Shown: positions 8,017 to 16,045 of the stretch, in pieces
Position numbering within the stretch: position 1 is the first letter of the stretch
How the letters are laid out: each line of letters opens with the position of its first letter
DNA from: Candidatus Fermentibacteraceae bacterium
GTDB lineage: Bacteria; Fermentibacterota; Fermentibacteria; Fermentibacterales; JCC-6
NCBI GenBank assembly: GCA_027067855.1
Contig: JAMOUX010000014.1
Location: forward strand, 1-42,806
Direction of reading: 5' to 3'
DNA length: 42,806 bases
Notes under the pieces: generated by a model
What the model saw: only the letters and a program-made list of their open reading frames with translations
What the model was told of the DNA's origin: nothing
The model's database searches: none
Translations under genes and position numbers: made by a program

Positions 8017-8849
8017 CTGGCGCCTCCCTTCCTGCGGCTGAAGTACGATATGTTGCCTATTATTATGAACATCATTATCACCAGGTGCGCTATCGACTGG
8101 GGTGACATCCCCTTCACCGCGGGCCCCTCCTCGATGCCCACCAGAGTCTCGTAGTCGGCGGCTCCCTTGAGGCCTCCGAGCAGACCCACCATCTGGTCGG
8201 TCTGAAGGTAGGTGTACAGCTGGGGAGCGCTCACCGCGGTACATCCTCCCCCTATGGGAATACCGTACCTGTCGCCGGCCATCATCACCCAGGCTATTAT
8301 TCCCGGATCACCGGCGGAAAGGGAGATTACCAATTGTATGTCCTTCAGGCTGTTGATGCCCTCAAGCATCGGTATATCCTCCCAGGGAACGTTGTCCCTG
8401 TCCGCGGGGAACACGGCCTTGATGCTGGTTCCCATGCGAACGATCATCACCGCTCCGCCGGTCTTGTATCCCAGGTTGACCCAGTCCACGTACTGTTCCT
8501 TGCCCAGTGAATCCGCGAGGGTGGACATGGCGTGCTGGCCCAGGGCCGCTCCCTGAGGCCACAGGGCCGTTCCTATCACCTTGTGATTCTTCTCGAAGAG
8601 GTGCCTGACCACCGCTTCGGCCATGGGCTGGAGTTCCGGCATGGTGGAGGGATCGTAATCGAAGCTGACAATCACGTTCGAACCCTCCGGAAGGGCATCC
8701 ACGTAATCGAACATGTCCCTGCTGGGCTCGGCTCCGACTATGTTCGGAATGATCAGATCCGTAGTTATCGGTATTATCACGGCGAGCGCTATGAGTAAGA
8801 AGATCACCCGCCTGTCCAGGTCACCTATTTTCTGGAAGAAATTCGCCAT
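8013..8849 (-). CDS. Membrane-anchored protein with large soluble domain, unknown function
   Basis: The product is 278 residues with one transmembrane helix near the N-terminus (about 14-36, VIFLLIALAVIIPITTDLII) and one at the C-terminus (about 248-268, IAHLVIMMFIIIGNISYF). They enclose a soluble alpha/beta-looking domain of about 200 residues (VIVSFDYDPSTMPELQPM; VWVNLGYKTGGAVMIV-like region). The domain alternates beta strands and helices and has several Gly-rich turns (GGAVMIV, IPIGGGC). I know no named family for it. The start overlaps the preceding stop as TGATG and the stop overlaps the next start as GTGA. This tight coupling indicates a stoichiometric complex with its neighbours. Confidence 0.85.
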   Translation of the reverse strand: MANFFQKIGDLDRRVIFLLIALAVIIPITTDLIIPNIVGAEPSRDMFDYVDALPEGSNVIVSFDYDPSTMPELQPMAEAVVRHLFEKNHKVIGTALWPQGAALGQHAMSTLADSLGKEQYVDWVNLGYKTGGAVMIVRMGTSIKAVFPADRDNVPWEDIPMLEGINSLKDIQLVISLSAGDPGIIAWVMMAGDRYGIPIGGGCTAVSAPQLYTYLQTDQMVGLLGGLKGAADYETLVGIEEGPAVKGMSPQSIAHLVIMMFIIIGNISYFSRRKGGAR

Positions 8850-9472
8850 CAGTCCGCACCTCCCAGGTAGCTACGCTCTATGCCGAAGATCATCCGGAGG
8901 GAGGTGGCGACCACCCCCATTGCGGCGCCTATCATGACCGCCCTCTGCCCGGCGGTATTGGGAATGGCCATGAGCCAAACTTTCGCAAGCGGTATCTTGT
9001 TCCAGATCATGGCGCCTATGGGCACCTGGCCCAGCATTACGAGAAACGCCGACGAAAGCAGCAGCGTGGCCCTCCAGTTCGACGCCCTGAAAGCCCTGAA
9101 GGCCGCGGAGGCCACGAAGAACGCCAGGAGGCTGAACATCGTGGCTCCCATGGGGGCCACCATGTTCATAAAGAGGTAATCGAAAGGCTTGCCTTCCTCG
9201 ACCCCGTATATGAGCCCCAGGATCAGCATGACCACCAGGCCGATTATCGTGACCGGGCTGTACTGCCAGTTCCTGAGCCTGAGTTTCATCTTTCTCACAT
9301 GTACGTGAAGCAGGTTCGCCGTTCCCAGGAAGATCGCCCCCGAGGCGACTATCATGTACCATTCCTGGAGATGTTCCCCCAGGAACGCGAAAGGCTGATG
9401 GGGGATGAAGAAGTTGAGAATCATTATCATGCCGGCGGTGAAAGTTATCGCAAGTGGTATAACCAGTCTCAT
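8849..9472 (-). CDS. Polytopic membrane protein, unknown function
   Basis: This 207-residue protein has about five or six hydrophobic helices: roughly 3-22 (VIPLAITFTAGMIMILNFFI), 37-56, 73-92 (SPVTIIGLVVMLILGLIYGV), 108-128, 138-158 and 176-195. A basic loop (HVRKMKLRLRNW) follows the second helix. It begins 9 nt after the preceding gene and its stop shares bases with the next start (TGATG). I recognise no catalytic or transport motif. Size, hydrophobicity and operon place are like those of the 217-residue protein encoded two genes later, so the two may be paired membrane subunits; that pairing is inference only. Confidence 0.85.
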   Translation of the reverse strand: MRLVIPLAITFTAGMIMILNFFIPHQPFAFLGEHLQEWYMIVASGAIFLGTANLLHVHVRKMKLRLRNWQYSPVTIIGLVVMLILGLIYGVEEGKPFDYLFMNMVAPMGATMFSLLAFFVASAAFRAFRASNWRATLLLSSAFLVMLGQVPIGAMIWNKIPLAKVWLMAIPNTAGQRAVMIGAAMGVVATSLRMIFGIERSYLGGAD

Positions 9473-9481
9473 TCCAGCCTC

Positions 9482-10684
9482 CTATTCCACCGTGACCAGG
9501 TCACGAAGGAAATCGGCCACCGTCGCCATGGGTGGCCAGAACTGCCCCACCGTGGAAGCGATGACGCCGAGTACTATCAGCACTATGAAGAACAGCTTGG
9601 CGGCGTCCTGTCCTTTCAGGCTGCCCAGCAGCTTGGGCTCGCGGGACAGGTACGCGCTGGCGGCGAAGAGTTCTTCTCCTATGAGGGTGTAATCGCATGC
9701 GGCGACGAAGAAGGGAATCTGGCTGGGCATGGCCGTCCCCGCGATCTGTATGGCTCCCACGCTCCTGCCGGTTTCGGCGAGAATCAGGCTTTCCGCGTAG
9801 AACGTGCCCAGGAGGAATATCGCCGCCGGTTTCTCCCTCACCATTATACCGTCGACGCCCGCCGCGTATCCGAACTGGTCGTCGGTAAGATACTGGATAT
9901 TTTCCTTCACGTAAGCGTCCGGACGACCGGCCTGGAGGTAACCCTCCTTCACCACCTCCTGCGCCACGCTCATCACCACGCTCCTGCTGGTAGGAACAAG
10001 CAACGTCGTTCCATACTCCGCGGTCTTCCTGGCCACCCTGCCCAGAATGACCATGCTGGCGATGGTCTGAATGTCGTCCATATCCATGATTCCGGGGATG
10101 TACAACACCGGTTTGCCCATCTCGGTGGCCCTGCCCACCGCGTCATCCACGGCGGCGAGTCCTCCGATCTCCCTTATGTAGAGTTCCTTGCCCTTCTTGC
10201 CGGTTTCTATGTAATAAAGTATGAGCGCGGCCATTATACTCAGGATGACCAGCATGCCTATCCTGCCGCTGTGCAACCACTGGGCCGACGCGACCGCGGT
10301 TGCCGTTTCGGAAACACCCGCCACTTTTCCGCCCAGGTAAGACACTATTTTGTAGGTGTATTCCGTGCCGTTGACCGCGGTGGTGTCCCGGTAGAACACC
10401 GTTCCGGCGGGCAGTACGGCCAGGGTGTCGGCCTCGCCGGAAGGGTCCAGCCTGACTACGCCGATGGAATCCGGCTCCACTCCCCCGGAGTCCATCGCCC
10501 ATTCGAGATTGATGACTCCACCGGCGTCGTTCGGATTGTCGGACGCGGTCAGGTCGATTGCAACGCCGACGTTCGGCTGAATCGGAACCGCCATCACCCG
10601 GGCCCCGCCATCGCCGGCGGCCATCATCGCGCCGGGAAGCACGAGCGCCAGGAGCAGCGGAAAGACGCCCCGCAATATCGTCAT
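9482..10684 (-). CDS. Exported/membrane protein with Fn3-like ectodomain and conserved C-terminal domain (DUF6754-like)
   Basis: The start chosen is the ATG at 10684, directly after AGGAGGGATC, giving 400 residues; a longer frame would read through the terminator hairpin. Order: signal peptide (~1-22, LLLALVLPGAMMAA); an extracytoplasmic beta-sandwich of about 90 residues that looks like a fibronectin-III fold (DLTASDNP..., YRDTTAVNGTEYTYKIVSY); a transmembrane helix near 145-163 (IGMLVILSIMAALILYYIE); a soluble domain of about 200 residues (GKPVLYIPGIMDMDDIQTIAS); and a final hydrophobic helix near 370-390. From memory the central region resembles the family annotated DUF6754, whose function is unknown; I could not check this. 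It is first of four coupled membrane genes. Confidence 0.8.
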   Translation of the reverse strand: MTILRGVFPLLLALVLPGAMMAAGDGGARVMAVPIQPNVGVAIDLTASDNPNDAGGVINLEWAMDSGGVEPDSIGVVRLDPSGEADTLAVLPAGTVFYRDTTAVNGTEYTYKIVSYLGGKVAGVSETATAVASAQWLHSGRIGMLVILSIMAALILYYIETGKKGKELYIREIGGLAAVDDAVGRATEMGKPVLYIPGIMDMDDIQTIASMVILGRVARKTAEYGTTLLVPTSRSVVMSVAQEVVKEGYLQAGRPDAYVKENIQYLTDDQFGYAAGVDGIMVREKPAAIFLLGTFYAESLILAETGRSVGAIQIAGTAMPSQIPFFVAACDYTLIGEELFAASAYLSREPKLLGSLKGQDAAKLFFIVLIVLGVIASTVGQFWPPMATVADFLRDLVTVE

Positions 10685-10700
10685 GATCCCTCCTAACCTG

Positions 10701-10731
10701 AAAAACCGAGGCGCCCCGAGCCGGGGCGCCT
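10701..10731 (-). terminator. Intrinsic terminator/attenuator between the ATPase genes and the membrane operon
   Basis: On the minus strand a perfect 9-bp stem (AGGCGCCCC / GGGGCGCCT) with a 5-nt loop is followed by CGG and then TTTTT. The U-tract ends only ~8 nt before the AGGAGGG ribosome-binding site of the next gene (ATG at 10684). There is no room for a promoter between terminator and gene, so it probably works as a partial terminator or attenuator for the four membrane genes. Confidence 0.7.
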
Positions 10732-10769
10732 TCTCATCCGGAAATACCTGCAAACATTCATCTTCACGA

Positions 10770-11891
10770 CTACTCTTCTATCAGTTCCACGTTGGCCCTG
10801 GGAACGGTGACCGTTTCACCGTCGGGGAACTTCACGTCGAGCACCCTGACCTTGGCCTCGGAATCGAGCACCTGCAATTCGGCGGGAAGCGCCGCCACGA
10901 CGCCCAGCCTTCCGAAGTAAGGCGCCCTTATGCACCTGATCGGCGAACCGATCTCCATGGAACCGGTCTCCCTTCGCGAAGAGGTTTCCTCGACGCTCCC
11001 ATCCACGGGAATCACCACCTCCGGCCTCATGACGCCGGCTCTTATCTGCGTCGCGCCGTTCACGCTCGCCAGCATCCCCTCCCGCGACTTGAGAAGGTCG
11101 AAGGTACCGTGGGCCATGGTCATCCTGCCGAAACCCTCGGTGAGTATCAGCGTTATACCCTTCTTTTCGTGCCCGGTGATGGCCACTCCCAGGTCGTAAC
11201 CCAGGAAATCCTTCAGGTCCTTGTCGTCGAATCCTCCGATGACTATGGCCTTCGCGCCCACCGATACCGCCTTCTTCAAGGCGTCGTGAGAGACGAAGCA
11301 TCCGCCCAGCAGGACCTTCCCTTTGCAGGAAGCGTCCATCATGCCGGCGGTGAGTTCATCTCCGGGGCCGTTCACCATTACTTTCAGTTCTCCCCGGGTC
11401 TCGCCCCCGATACCGAAAATACCCTGGACGAAGGTCGCCACGGTCTCGATCACCACGCCTTCCTTCTCCAGTACCTCCGTCACCGTACCCCGCACGTACG
11501 CATCCACCTGTACGGGGAGCGGCGGTTCCCTTAACACCGCCTGCCCGGTTATCTTGTTGTAACTCTCGAAGATACCATTAATGGGAGAGCGAACGGTGTT
11601 CTTGAAAAGCCCGAAAAGACCCTTCGATTGCCCTATCACCTGCCCCTCGGTGATGGGGTCCCCTTCCTTTACCTGCAGAAGTTCGGGAATATCACCGGGC
11701 GGCAGGCCCAGCACGTTGGCCACGTTGAGCATCCTGACGTTGCCCGGAAGCTCGGTCTTCGCCACGATAGTATCCGCGGTCACGGAATCACCCTTCTCGA
11801 CAAGGGTTTCACCCATGAGAGGCAGTCTTCTCTCTTTCCGTACAACCGTCTTTTCGGCTACCCTCAATCCTGGTGTGTATGCAAACGCCAT
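10770..11891 (-). CDS. Barrel-sandwich/KOW-like protein paired with GlmL-like ATPase, function unknown
   Basis: The ATG at 11891 overlaps the ATPase stop as TAATG and follows GGAGGAGGA, giving 373 residues. The N-terminal ~125 residues look like a biotinyl-lipoyl/RnfC-type barrel-sandwich: GETLVEKGDSVTADTIVA, then KEGDPITEGQVIGQ and VRSPINGIFESYN, which are the paired hairpin repeats of such folds. No lipoyl or biotin Lys is obvious. The middle (about 175-280) alternates helices and strands with Gly-rich turns (IVIGGFDDKDLKDFLGYDLG). The last ~60 residues match a KOW-like SH3 pattern (GSPIRCIRAPYFGRLGVVAAL ... VTVPRANVELIEE). No signal peptide or membrane segment is seen, so it is likely cytoplasmic. 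It may link the ATPase to a membrane complex; that is inference. Confidence 0.85.
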   Translation of the reverse strand: MAFAYTPGLRVAEKTVVRKERRLPLMGETLVEKGDSVTADTIVAKTELPGNVRMLNVANVLGLPPGDIPELLQVKEGDPITEGQVIGQSKGLFGLFKNTVRSPINGIFESYNKITGQAVLREPPLPVQVDAYVRGTVTEVLEKEGVVIETVATFVQGIFGIGGETRGELKVMVNGPGDELTAGMMDASCKGKVLLGGCFVSHDALKKAVSVGAKAIVIGGFDDKDLKDFLGYDLGVAITGHEKKGITLILTEGFGRMTMAHGTFDLLKSREGMLASVNGATQIRAGVMRPEVVIPVDGSVEETSSRRETGSMEIGSPIRCIRAPYFGRLGVVAALPAELQVLDSEAKVRVLDVKFPDGETVTVPRANVELIEE

Positions 11892-13768
11892 TATTCTTCC
11901 TCCTCCAGGTGGATGAACCTGTCGGGATAGATTTCCAGCGCCATCGCCCACTCCTGGAGTTTTTCTATCCTCGTTGCATCCTTTTCGGGCAGGTCGAACG
12001 GTTTGCGTCCCCTTCCGTCGAATATGAGGCCCACGACTCCTCCTTCAAGGGTTCCCATCCATTCGTCCCCTGGACCGGCTCCCACGTCCAGGCCCCTTGC
12101 GGGCCTTATCACCGCATCGACCTTTTCACCCACGCCCAAGGGCTCCACGTGCATCTTTCCGCGTTCCACCCGGATCTTCTTCACGGTTCCGTCGGGGGAA
12201 GTGTACTCGACCTCGGCCAGTACGTCGGCCTTACGATTCTCCCCGGACGGAGCGACGCAAGTACCCAACCTGATCAGGCAGTCCTTGTCGAAAACCTCCG
12301 TCGCAGCCTTGGGATGAACCTCGGACAGAACACCCAACTGCGGCATCATGAATATGGAATCCACCGCCAGTTTCGTGATACCTTCCGGCAAAAAGGAGTC
12401 GATGAGCATCAGCGCCGCCTGGCTTCTCCTGGGCGCATGGGATAAGACTCCGCCGGAACCTATCAGAAGATCGAGAGACATCATGTTCACCAGTGTGGAG
12501 CCGGTCTGGGTCTGCTCGAACGCATCTCCTATGGTCCTCTCCTGGGCCACTCCCTTGAGGCCGGTGGCCAGCTCCTTATGCTGTACCAGCGCCAGCCTCA
12601 GTGCTTCCCTGGCTATGGCCTGCTCCACTATGAGTTCCTTGAGCATCTGGGGAATCGTGGTGGGACGGATCATCTTGTTCCGGATCCTGTTCCGGAGATC
12701 CGCCTCGTCCATGTGGAACGGCACCCAGCGCATGACATTGTCGAACCCAGCGCTGGCCAGCACGTTCGAAACGCTGTAGCTCATGCCCAGGTTCGCGGAG
12801 ACCGTCCTGTTGAACACCGGTTCCCCGGCTCCGTCCTTGAAGACGCTGAACACGTCGGTGGTGGCACCGCCTATGTCCACGCCCATCACTTCGATTCCTT
12901 CGTTCTTCGCCACTGTTTCTATGAGCTTGCCCACCGCTCCGGGGGTGGGCATTATGGGGACCTGCTTCCAGCGGCCTTTCTCGTCGTAGTACCCCGCCCA
13001 CTCCATCAACTTGGGGTACCCGGGAGCCTGGGCCATCACGTGTTCCATGAACAGTTCGTGGATGATATCCCTCGCCGGACCCAGGTTCTCCTTCTCCAGG
13101 ACCGGGCGGAGGTTATCCACTATTTTAAGTTCCACCCGGTCGCCGAGCGCTTCCTTGACCGCCTCCCTGGCATCCTTGTTGCCGGCGAATATCACCGGAA
13201 GCTTATAGCCCACGCCGAACCTGGGCTTGGGATCGGCGGCCCTGATTATTTCCGCCAGCTCCACCACGTGATCGATGGTGCCGCCGTCGATACCCCCCGA
13301 CAACAGTATCATGTCAGGCCTCAGCCTCCTGATGTCCGCCACTTTCTCGTGGGGGAGCCTGCCGTCGTTGGAAGCCACCACATCCATAACTATGGCCCCC
13401 GCCCCGAGGGCCGCCCTCTGGGCGCTCTCGCCCGTCATGGTCTTCACCACTCCGGCCACGGTCATCTGCAGCCCCCCGCCGGCGGAAGACGTCGACATGT
13501 AGATATCGACACCCCCCTTGCCGTCGGGAGATATCTCTATGCCTTCCCCGTCCGCCTTCAGGAACTTTCGTCCTTCCAGGTCCTCTATTTCGGCCACGGC
13601 GTTAAGCACTCCCTTGGTCACGTCTTCAGCCGGGGCCTCGACGGTGGTGGGAGCCTCGCCCCTCCGTATCAGGCGGTATTCGCCGTCCCTCTTTTCTATC
13701 AGGATGGCCTTCGTGGTGGTACTGCCGCAGTCAGTAGCCAATATCCTGGCAATCTCTTTTCCGGCCAC
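11891..13768 (-). CDS. GlmL/MutL-like ASKHA-fold ATPase
   Basis: This 625-residue protein belongs to the glutamate mutase L (MutL/GlmL) family of actin-like ATPases. It shows the phosphate-1 loop at 12-20 (TDCGSTTTK), the phosphate-2 loop at 298-305 (DIGGATTD) and the adenosine motif at 437-440 (GSGG). It is longer than classical GlmL (about 460 residues), with extra C-terminal beta-rich sequence to residue 625. GlmL is thought to act as a chaperone or reactivator of the B12-dependent glutamate mutase GlmS/GlmE. No such mutase is in this window. The start is a GTG at 13768 behind a strong AAGGAGGT. Context is a run of small, barrel and membrane proteins downstream of the glycine cleavage genes, so it may drive a different complex. 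Confidence 0.88.
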   Translation of the reverse strand: MAGKEIARILATDCGSTTTKAILIEKRDGEYRLIRRGEAPTTVEAPAEDVTKGVLNAVAEIEDLEGRKFLKADGEGIEISPDGKGGVDIYMSTSSAGGGLQMTVAGVVKTMTGESAQRAALGAGAIVMDVVASNDGRLPHEKVADIRRLRPDMILLSGGIDGGTIDHVVELAEIIRAADPKPRFGVGYKLPVIFAGNKDAREAVKEALGDRVELKIVDNLRPVLEKENLGPARDIIHELFMEHVMAQAPGYPKLMEWAGYYDEKGRWKQVPIMPTPGAVGKLIETVAKNEGIEVMGVDIGGATTDVFSVFKDGAGEPVFNRTVSANLGMSYSVSNVLASAGFDNVMRWVPFHMDEADLRNRIRNKMIRPTTIPQMLKELIVEQAIAREALRLALVQHKELATGLKGVAQERTIGDAFEQTQTGSTLVNMMSLDLLIGSGGVLSHAPRRSQAALMLIDSFLPEGITKLAVDSIFMMPQLGVLSEVHPKAATEVFDKDCLIRLGTCVAPSGENRKADVLAEVEYTSPDGTVKKIRVERGKMHVEPLGVGEKVDAVIRPARGLDVGAGPGDEWMGTLEGGVVGLIFDGRGRKPFDLPEKDATRIEKLQEWAMALEIYPDRFIHLEEEE

Positions 13769-13786
13769 CTAAATCTACCTCCTTGT

Positions 13787-14110
13787 TCACCTTCCGCCCT
13801 TGCGCACGAACCTTTTCCAGAAAGGCTCCACGCCGTTTCTGCGGCGTTCTTCCTTTTCTTCCATCCTGCGCCGGACCTCGAGATCATTTTCTTCTTCTAT
13901 AGCAACTATGAGTTTTTCCACGTTTTCCCTGTTCTCCAGCATTCTGACGAACCGGTAATAGTTTTCGGCGCTGACCACCAGTGAAATCACCGGATTTGCA
14001 AATATAAGAAGCTGGTTCCCCAGAAAGGAAAGCGGTTTCACGGTCTCGAGAAATATTATCACCGGCACGGTGAGCCGGCGCTGAACCACTTCCCTGGCGA
14101 TACTTTTCAT
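13787..14110 (-). CDS. Small conserved-looking protein of the GlmL-like ATPase cluster
   Basis: The entry uses the ATG at 14110 (107 residues, starting MKSIAREVVQRR). An in-frame TTG at 14188 has a better Shine-Dalgarno (GGGAGGAAGTAC) but would overlap the upstream gene by 47 nt and adds a Gly/Asp-rich stretch that looks non-conserved, so the start is uncertain. The core has a semi-hydrophobic stretch (LTVPVIIFLETVKPLSFLG, then LLIFANPVISLVV) followed by a charged helix (RMLENRENVEKLIVAIEEEN) and a very basic/acidic tail (RRRMEEKEERRR). It could lie on the membrane surface and end in a coiled coil. I know no function. It ends 18 nt before the ATPase start, so it is probably part of the same module. 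Confidence 0.65.
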   Translation of the reverse strand: MKSIAREVVQRRLTVPVIIFLETVKPLSFLGNQLLIFANPVISLVVSAENYYRFVRMLENRENVEKLIVAIEEENDLEVRRRMEEKEERRRNGVEPFWKRFVRKGGR

Positions 14111-14141
14111 GAAATCCGTATAATCCTCGTCATTATCGAGG

Positions 14142-14543
14142 TTAACTATCCCGTGAATTCCCCCGGGTATGCCTTCCGATGAATTCAAGTACTTCCTCCC
14201 TGTTGCCGGAAAACTGAATAGAGAGTCCCCTGAACTTGGCCAGCATGGTAGGCTCCGGAAAAGGACTCAGGAGAACTCCGTACCTGTCCGGAACGACGCT
14301 CTTCACCCGGTGCCACTTCCTCTCTTCCACACCGAAGACGGATCGCTTCCTGACTCCCTCGGCATCCATCGTATATCTCACGGGAAGAAAGAACGACCAG
14401 CCGGAGAGGAACAGCAATCCGGCCCCCACCATGCCCCACCATGGGTTGTTTCCCATGTATATGGTAGCCAGCACACCGGACGCCGCTATCACGAGCACGT
14501 AAAGAAACGCGGCCGCCGGCCTCTCCCTGGCGGGATGGGACAC
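14142..14543 (-). CDS. Small membrane protein with PH-like C-terminal part
   Basis: Two hydrophobic helices (AAAFLYVLVIAASGVLATIYM and VGAGLLFLSGWSFFLPV) are followed by a beta-rich tail. The tail (YTMDAEGVRKRSVFGVEERKWHRVKSV...) looks like a bacterial PH-type domain. The start is not certain. The GTG at 14543, 12 nt after AAGGAG, gives 133 residues and a 38-nt gap after gcvPB. The only upstream option is a TTG at 14624, which would overlap gcvPB by 43 nt and place AAGGAG too close. The SHPARERP segment at the very start looks conserved in such proteins. It opens the GlmL-like module and is co-directional with the glycine cleavage operon. I do not know its function. Confidence 0.65.
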   Translation of the reverse strand: MSHPARERPAAAFLYVLVIAASGVLATIYMGNNPWWGMVGAGLLFLSGWSFFLPVRYTMDAEGVRKRSVFGVEERKWHRVKSVVPDRYGVLLSPFPEPTMLAKFRGLSIQFSGNREEVLEFIGRHTRGNSRDS

Positions 14544-14581
14544 CCACTCCAGGGTCTCCTTTCCCTTATCTTTCCCGTTTC

Positions 14582-16045
14582 CTATTCCCCGACGCTCCCT
14601 TCGTTCAAGGGTTCCACAACGCAAAGCTCCTTAACCGCCCTGACCTCGTCCAGCCTCAGGACCGGGGTGTTTACCGGGGCGTCCTTCAGGAGATGAGGCT
14701 TCTCTTCGGCCTCTCCGGCTATCGAGATCATGGCGGAAGCGAACCTGTCGAGTTCCGCCCTGTCTTCGGTCTCGGTGGGTTCTATCATCAGGGCTTCGTG
14801 CACTATCTGGGGAAAGTAGATCGTCGGAGCGTGAACACCGTAATCCAGGAGACGCTTGGCTATGTCGAGGGTCTTGACCCCCAGGCGGGCCTGCCTGTCT
14901 CCGGACAGCACGAACTCGTGCATGCAAGGCCCGTGATCGAACGGGTTGTCGTAGTACTCGGACAACAGGGCCCTGAGATAATTAGCGTTCACCAGCGCAG
15001 CCTCGCTGACCTCCCGCAATCCCCGGGCGCCCATCGTGAGGATATATGCATAGGCCCTGTACAGGACACCTATGTTTCCATGGAACGCCAGCAACCTGCC
15101 GAAGGAACCGTCCTTCTTCCGCAGGGCATACCCGCCGTCGTCTTTCATGACCACCACGGGATCGGGAAGGAACCCGGCGAGTTCGGCGGAACAGGCCACG
15201 GGTCCCGAACCGGGCCCGCCCCCGCCGTGGGGCGACGAAAAGGTCTTGTGGAGATTCAGATGGCAGACGTCGAAACCCATGTCTCCCGGTCTCGCAATAC
15301 CCAGCAGGGCGTTCATATTGGCCCCGTCCATGTAGTTGAGCCCTCCCGCATCGTGCACGATGGACGTAATCTCCCCGATGTGGGATTCGAATAATCCCAG
15401 GGTATTGGGATTCGTGAGCATGAAAGCCGCGGTGTTGGGGCCCACTTTCCTTTTCAGGTCTTCCGGGTCCACGAGACCGTATTCGTTCGACTCGACTCCC
15501 ACCACTACGCAATCCGCCAGCGTAGCGGTGGCCGGGTTCGTACCGTGGGCGGAATCCGGCATCAGGACTTCGTTCCTATGGAACTCGCCCCTGTGCTCGT
15601 GGTAACTTTTTATCAGCATGATCCCGCAGAATTCCCCCTGCGCGCCGGCGGCGGGTTGAAGAGACACCCCCCGGAAACCGGTTATCTCGCACAGGAGTTC
15701 ACCCAGGTGATGCATCAGTTCCAAGGTTCCCCGGACCTGGTCGTCGGGGAGCAGGGGATGCAGGGCCGTGAGGCCCGGAAGCCTCGCCAGGTTTTCGTGC
15801 AACTTGGGATTGTATTTCATGGTACAGGAACCCAGGGGATATATGCCCTTCTCCAGGTGGTAATTCAAGGAGCTGAGCGAGACGAAATGCCTCATGACCA
15901 TACCCTCGGACAGTTCGGGCAGCCCTATCCGTCCCTCTTTCTCCCTGGAAAACTTCTCCGGCAGTTCCTCCGTCTTCGGTACGTCCAGTCCGGGAAGGGA
16001 AACACCGATACCCCCCGAACCGCCGGTGTCGAATATCGTCTTCAT
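14582..16045 (-). CDS. gcvPB: Glycine dehydrogenase (decarboxylating) subunit 2 (P-protein beta)
   Basis: The P-protein decarboxylates glycine with PLP and passes the aminomethyl group to lipoylated GcvH. In this two-subunit form the beta chain carries the PLP lysine. It is seen here within DVCHLNLHKTFSSPHGGGGPG, the family signature. The length of 487 residues is normal for gcvPB. Other conserved parts are the start (LPELSEGMVMRHFVSLSSLNYHLE region, LGSCTMKYNPK) and the GAQGEFCG motif. The ATG overlaps the stop of gcvPA as ATGA, so the two chains are made in equal amounts. The stop lies 38 nt ahead of the GlmL-type module, and I see no terminator between them. Confidence 0.96.
   Translation of the reverse strand: MKTIFDTGGSGGIGVSLPGLDVPKTEELPEKFSREKEGRIGLPELSEGMVMRHFVSLSSLNYHLEKGIYPLGSCTMKYNPKLHENLARLPGLTALHPLLPDDQVRGTLELMHHLGELLCEITGFRGVSLQPAAGAQGEFCGIMLIKSYHEHRGEFHRNEVLMPDSAHGTNPATATLADCVVVGVESNEYGLVDPEDLKRKVGPNTAAFMLTNPNTLGLFESHIGEITSIVHDAGGLNYMDGANMNALLGIARPGDMGFDVCHLNLHKTFSSPHGGGGPGSGPVACSAELAGFLPDPVVVMKDDGGYALRKKDGSFGRLLAFHGNIGVLYRAYAYILTMGARGLREVSEAALVNANYLRALLSEYYDNPFDHGPCMHEFVLSGDRQARLGVKTLDIAKRLLDYGVHAPTIYFPQIVHEALMIEPTETEDRAELDRFASAMISIAGEAEEKPHLLKDAPVNTPVLRLDEVRAVKELCVVEPLNEGSVGE

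Noticed and set aside
8016-8244. Longer N-terminus for the 217-residue membrane protein
   Set aside because: The extra 76 codons are Arg/Gly-rich and overlap the preceding membrane gene; the GTGA overlap with a Shine-Dalgarno at 8016 is the natural start.
9299-10696. Plus-strand open frame of 465 codons opposite the DUF6754-like gene
   Set aside because: The minus strand has a signal peptide, membrane helices and a good ribosome-binding site; the plus frame has none of these.
12578-13984. Plus-strand open frame of 468 codons opposite the GlmL-like ATPase
   Set aside because: The ATPase frame has all its nucleotide motifs; the plus frame is His/Pro/Arg-rich with no recognisable domain.
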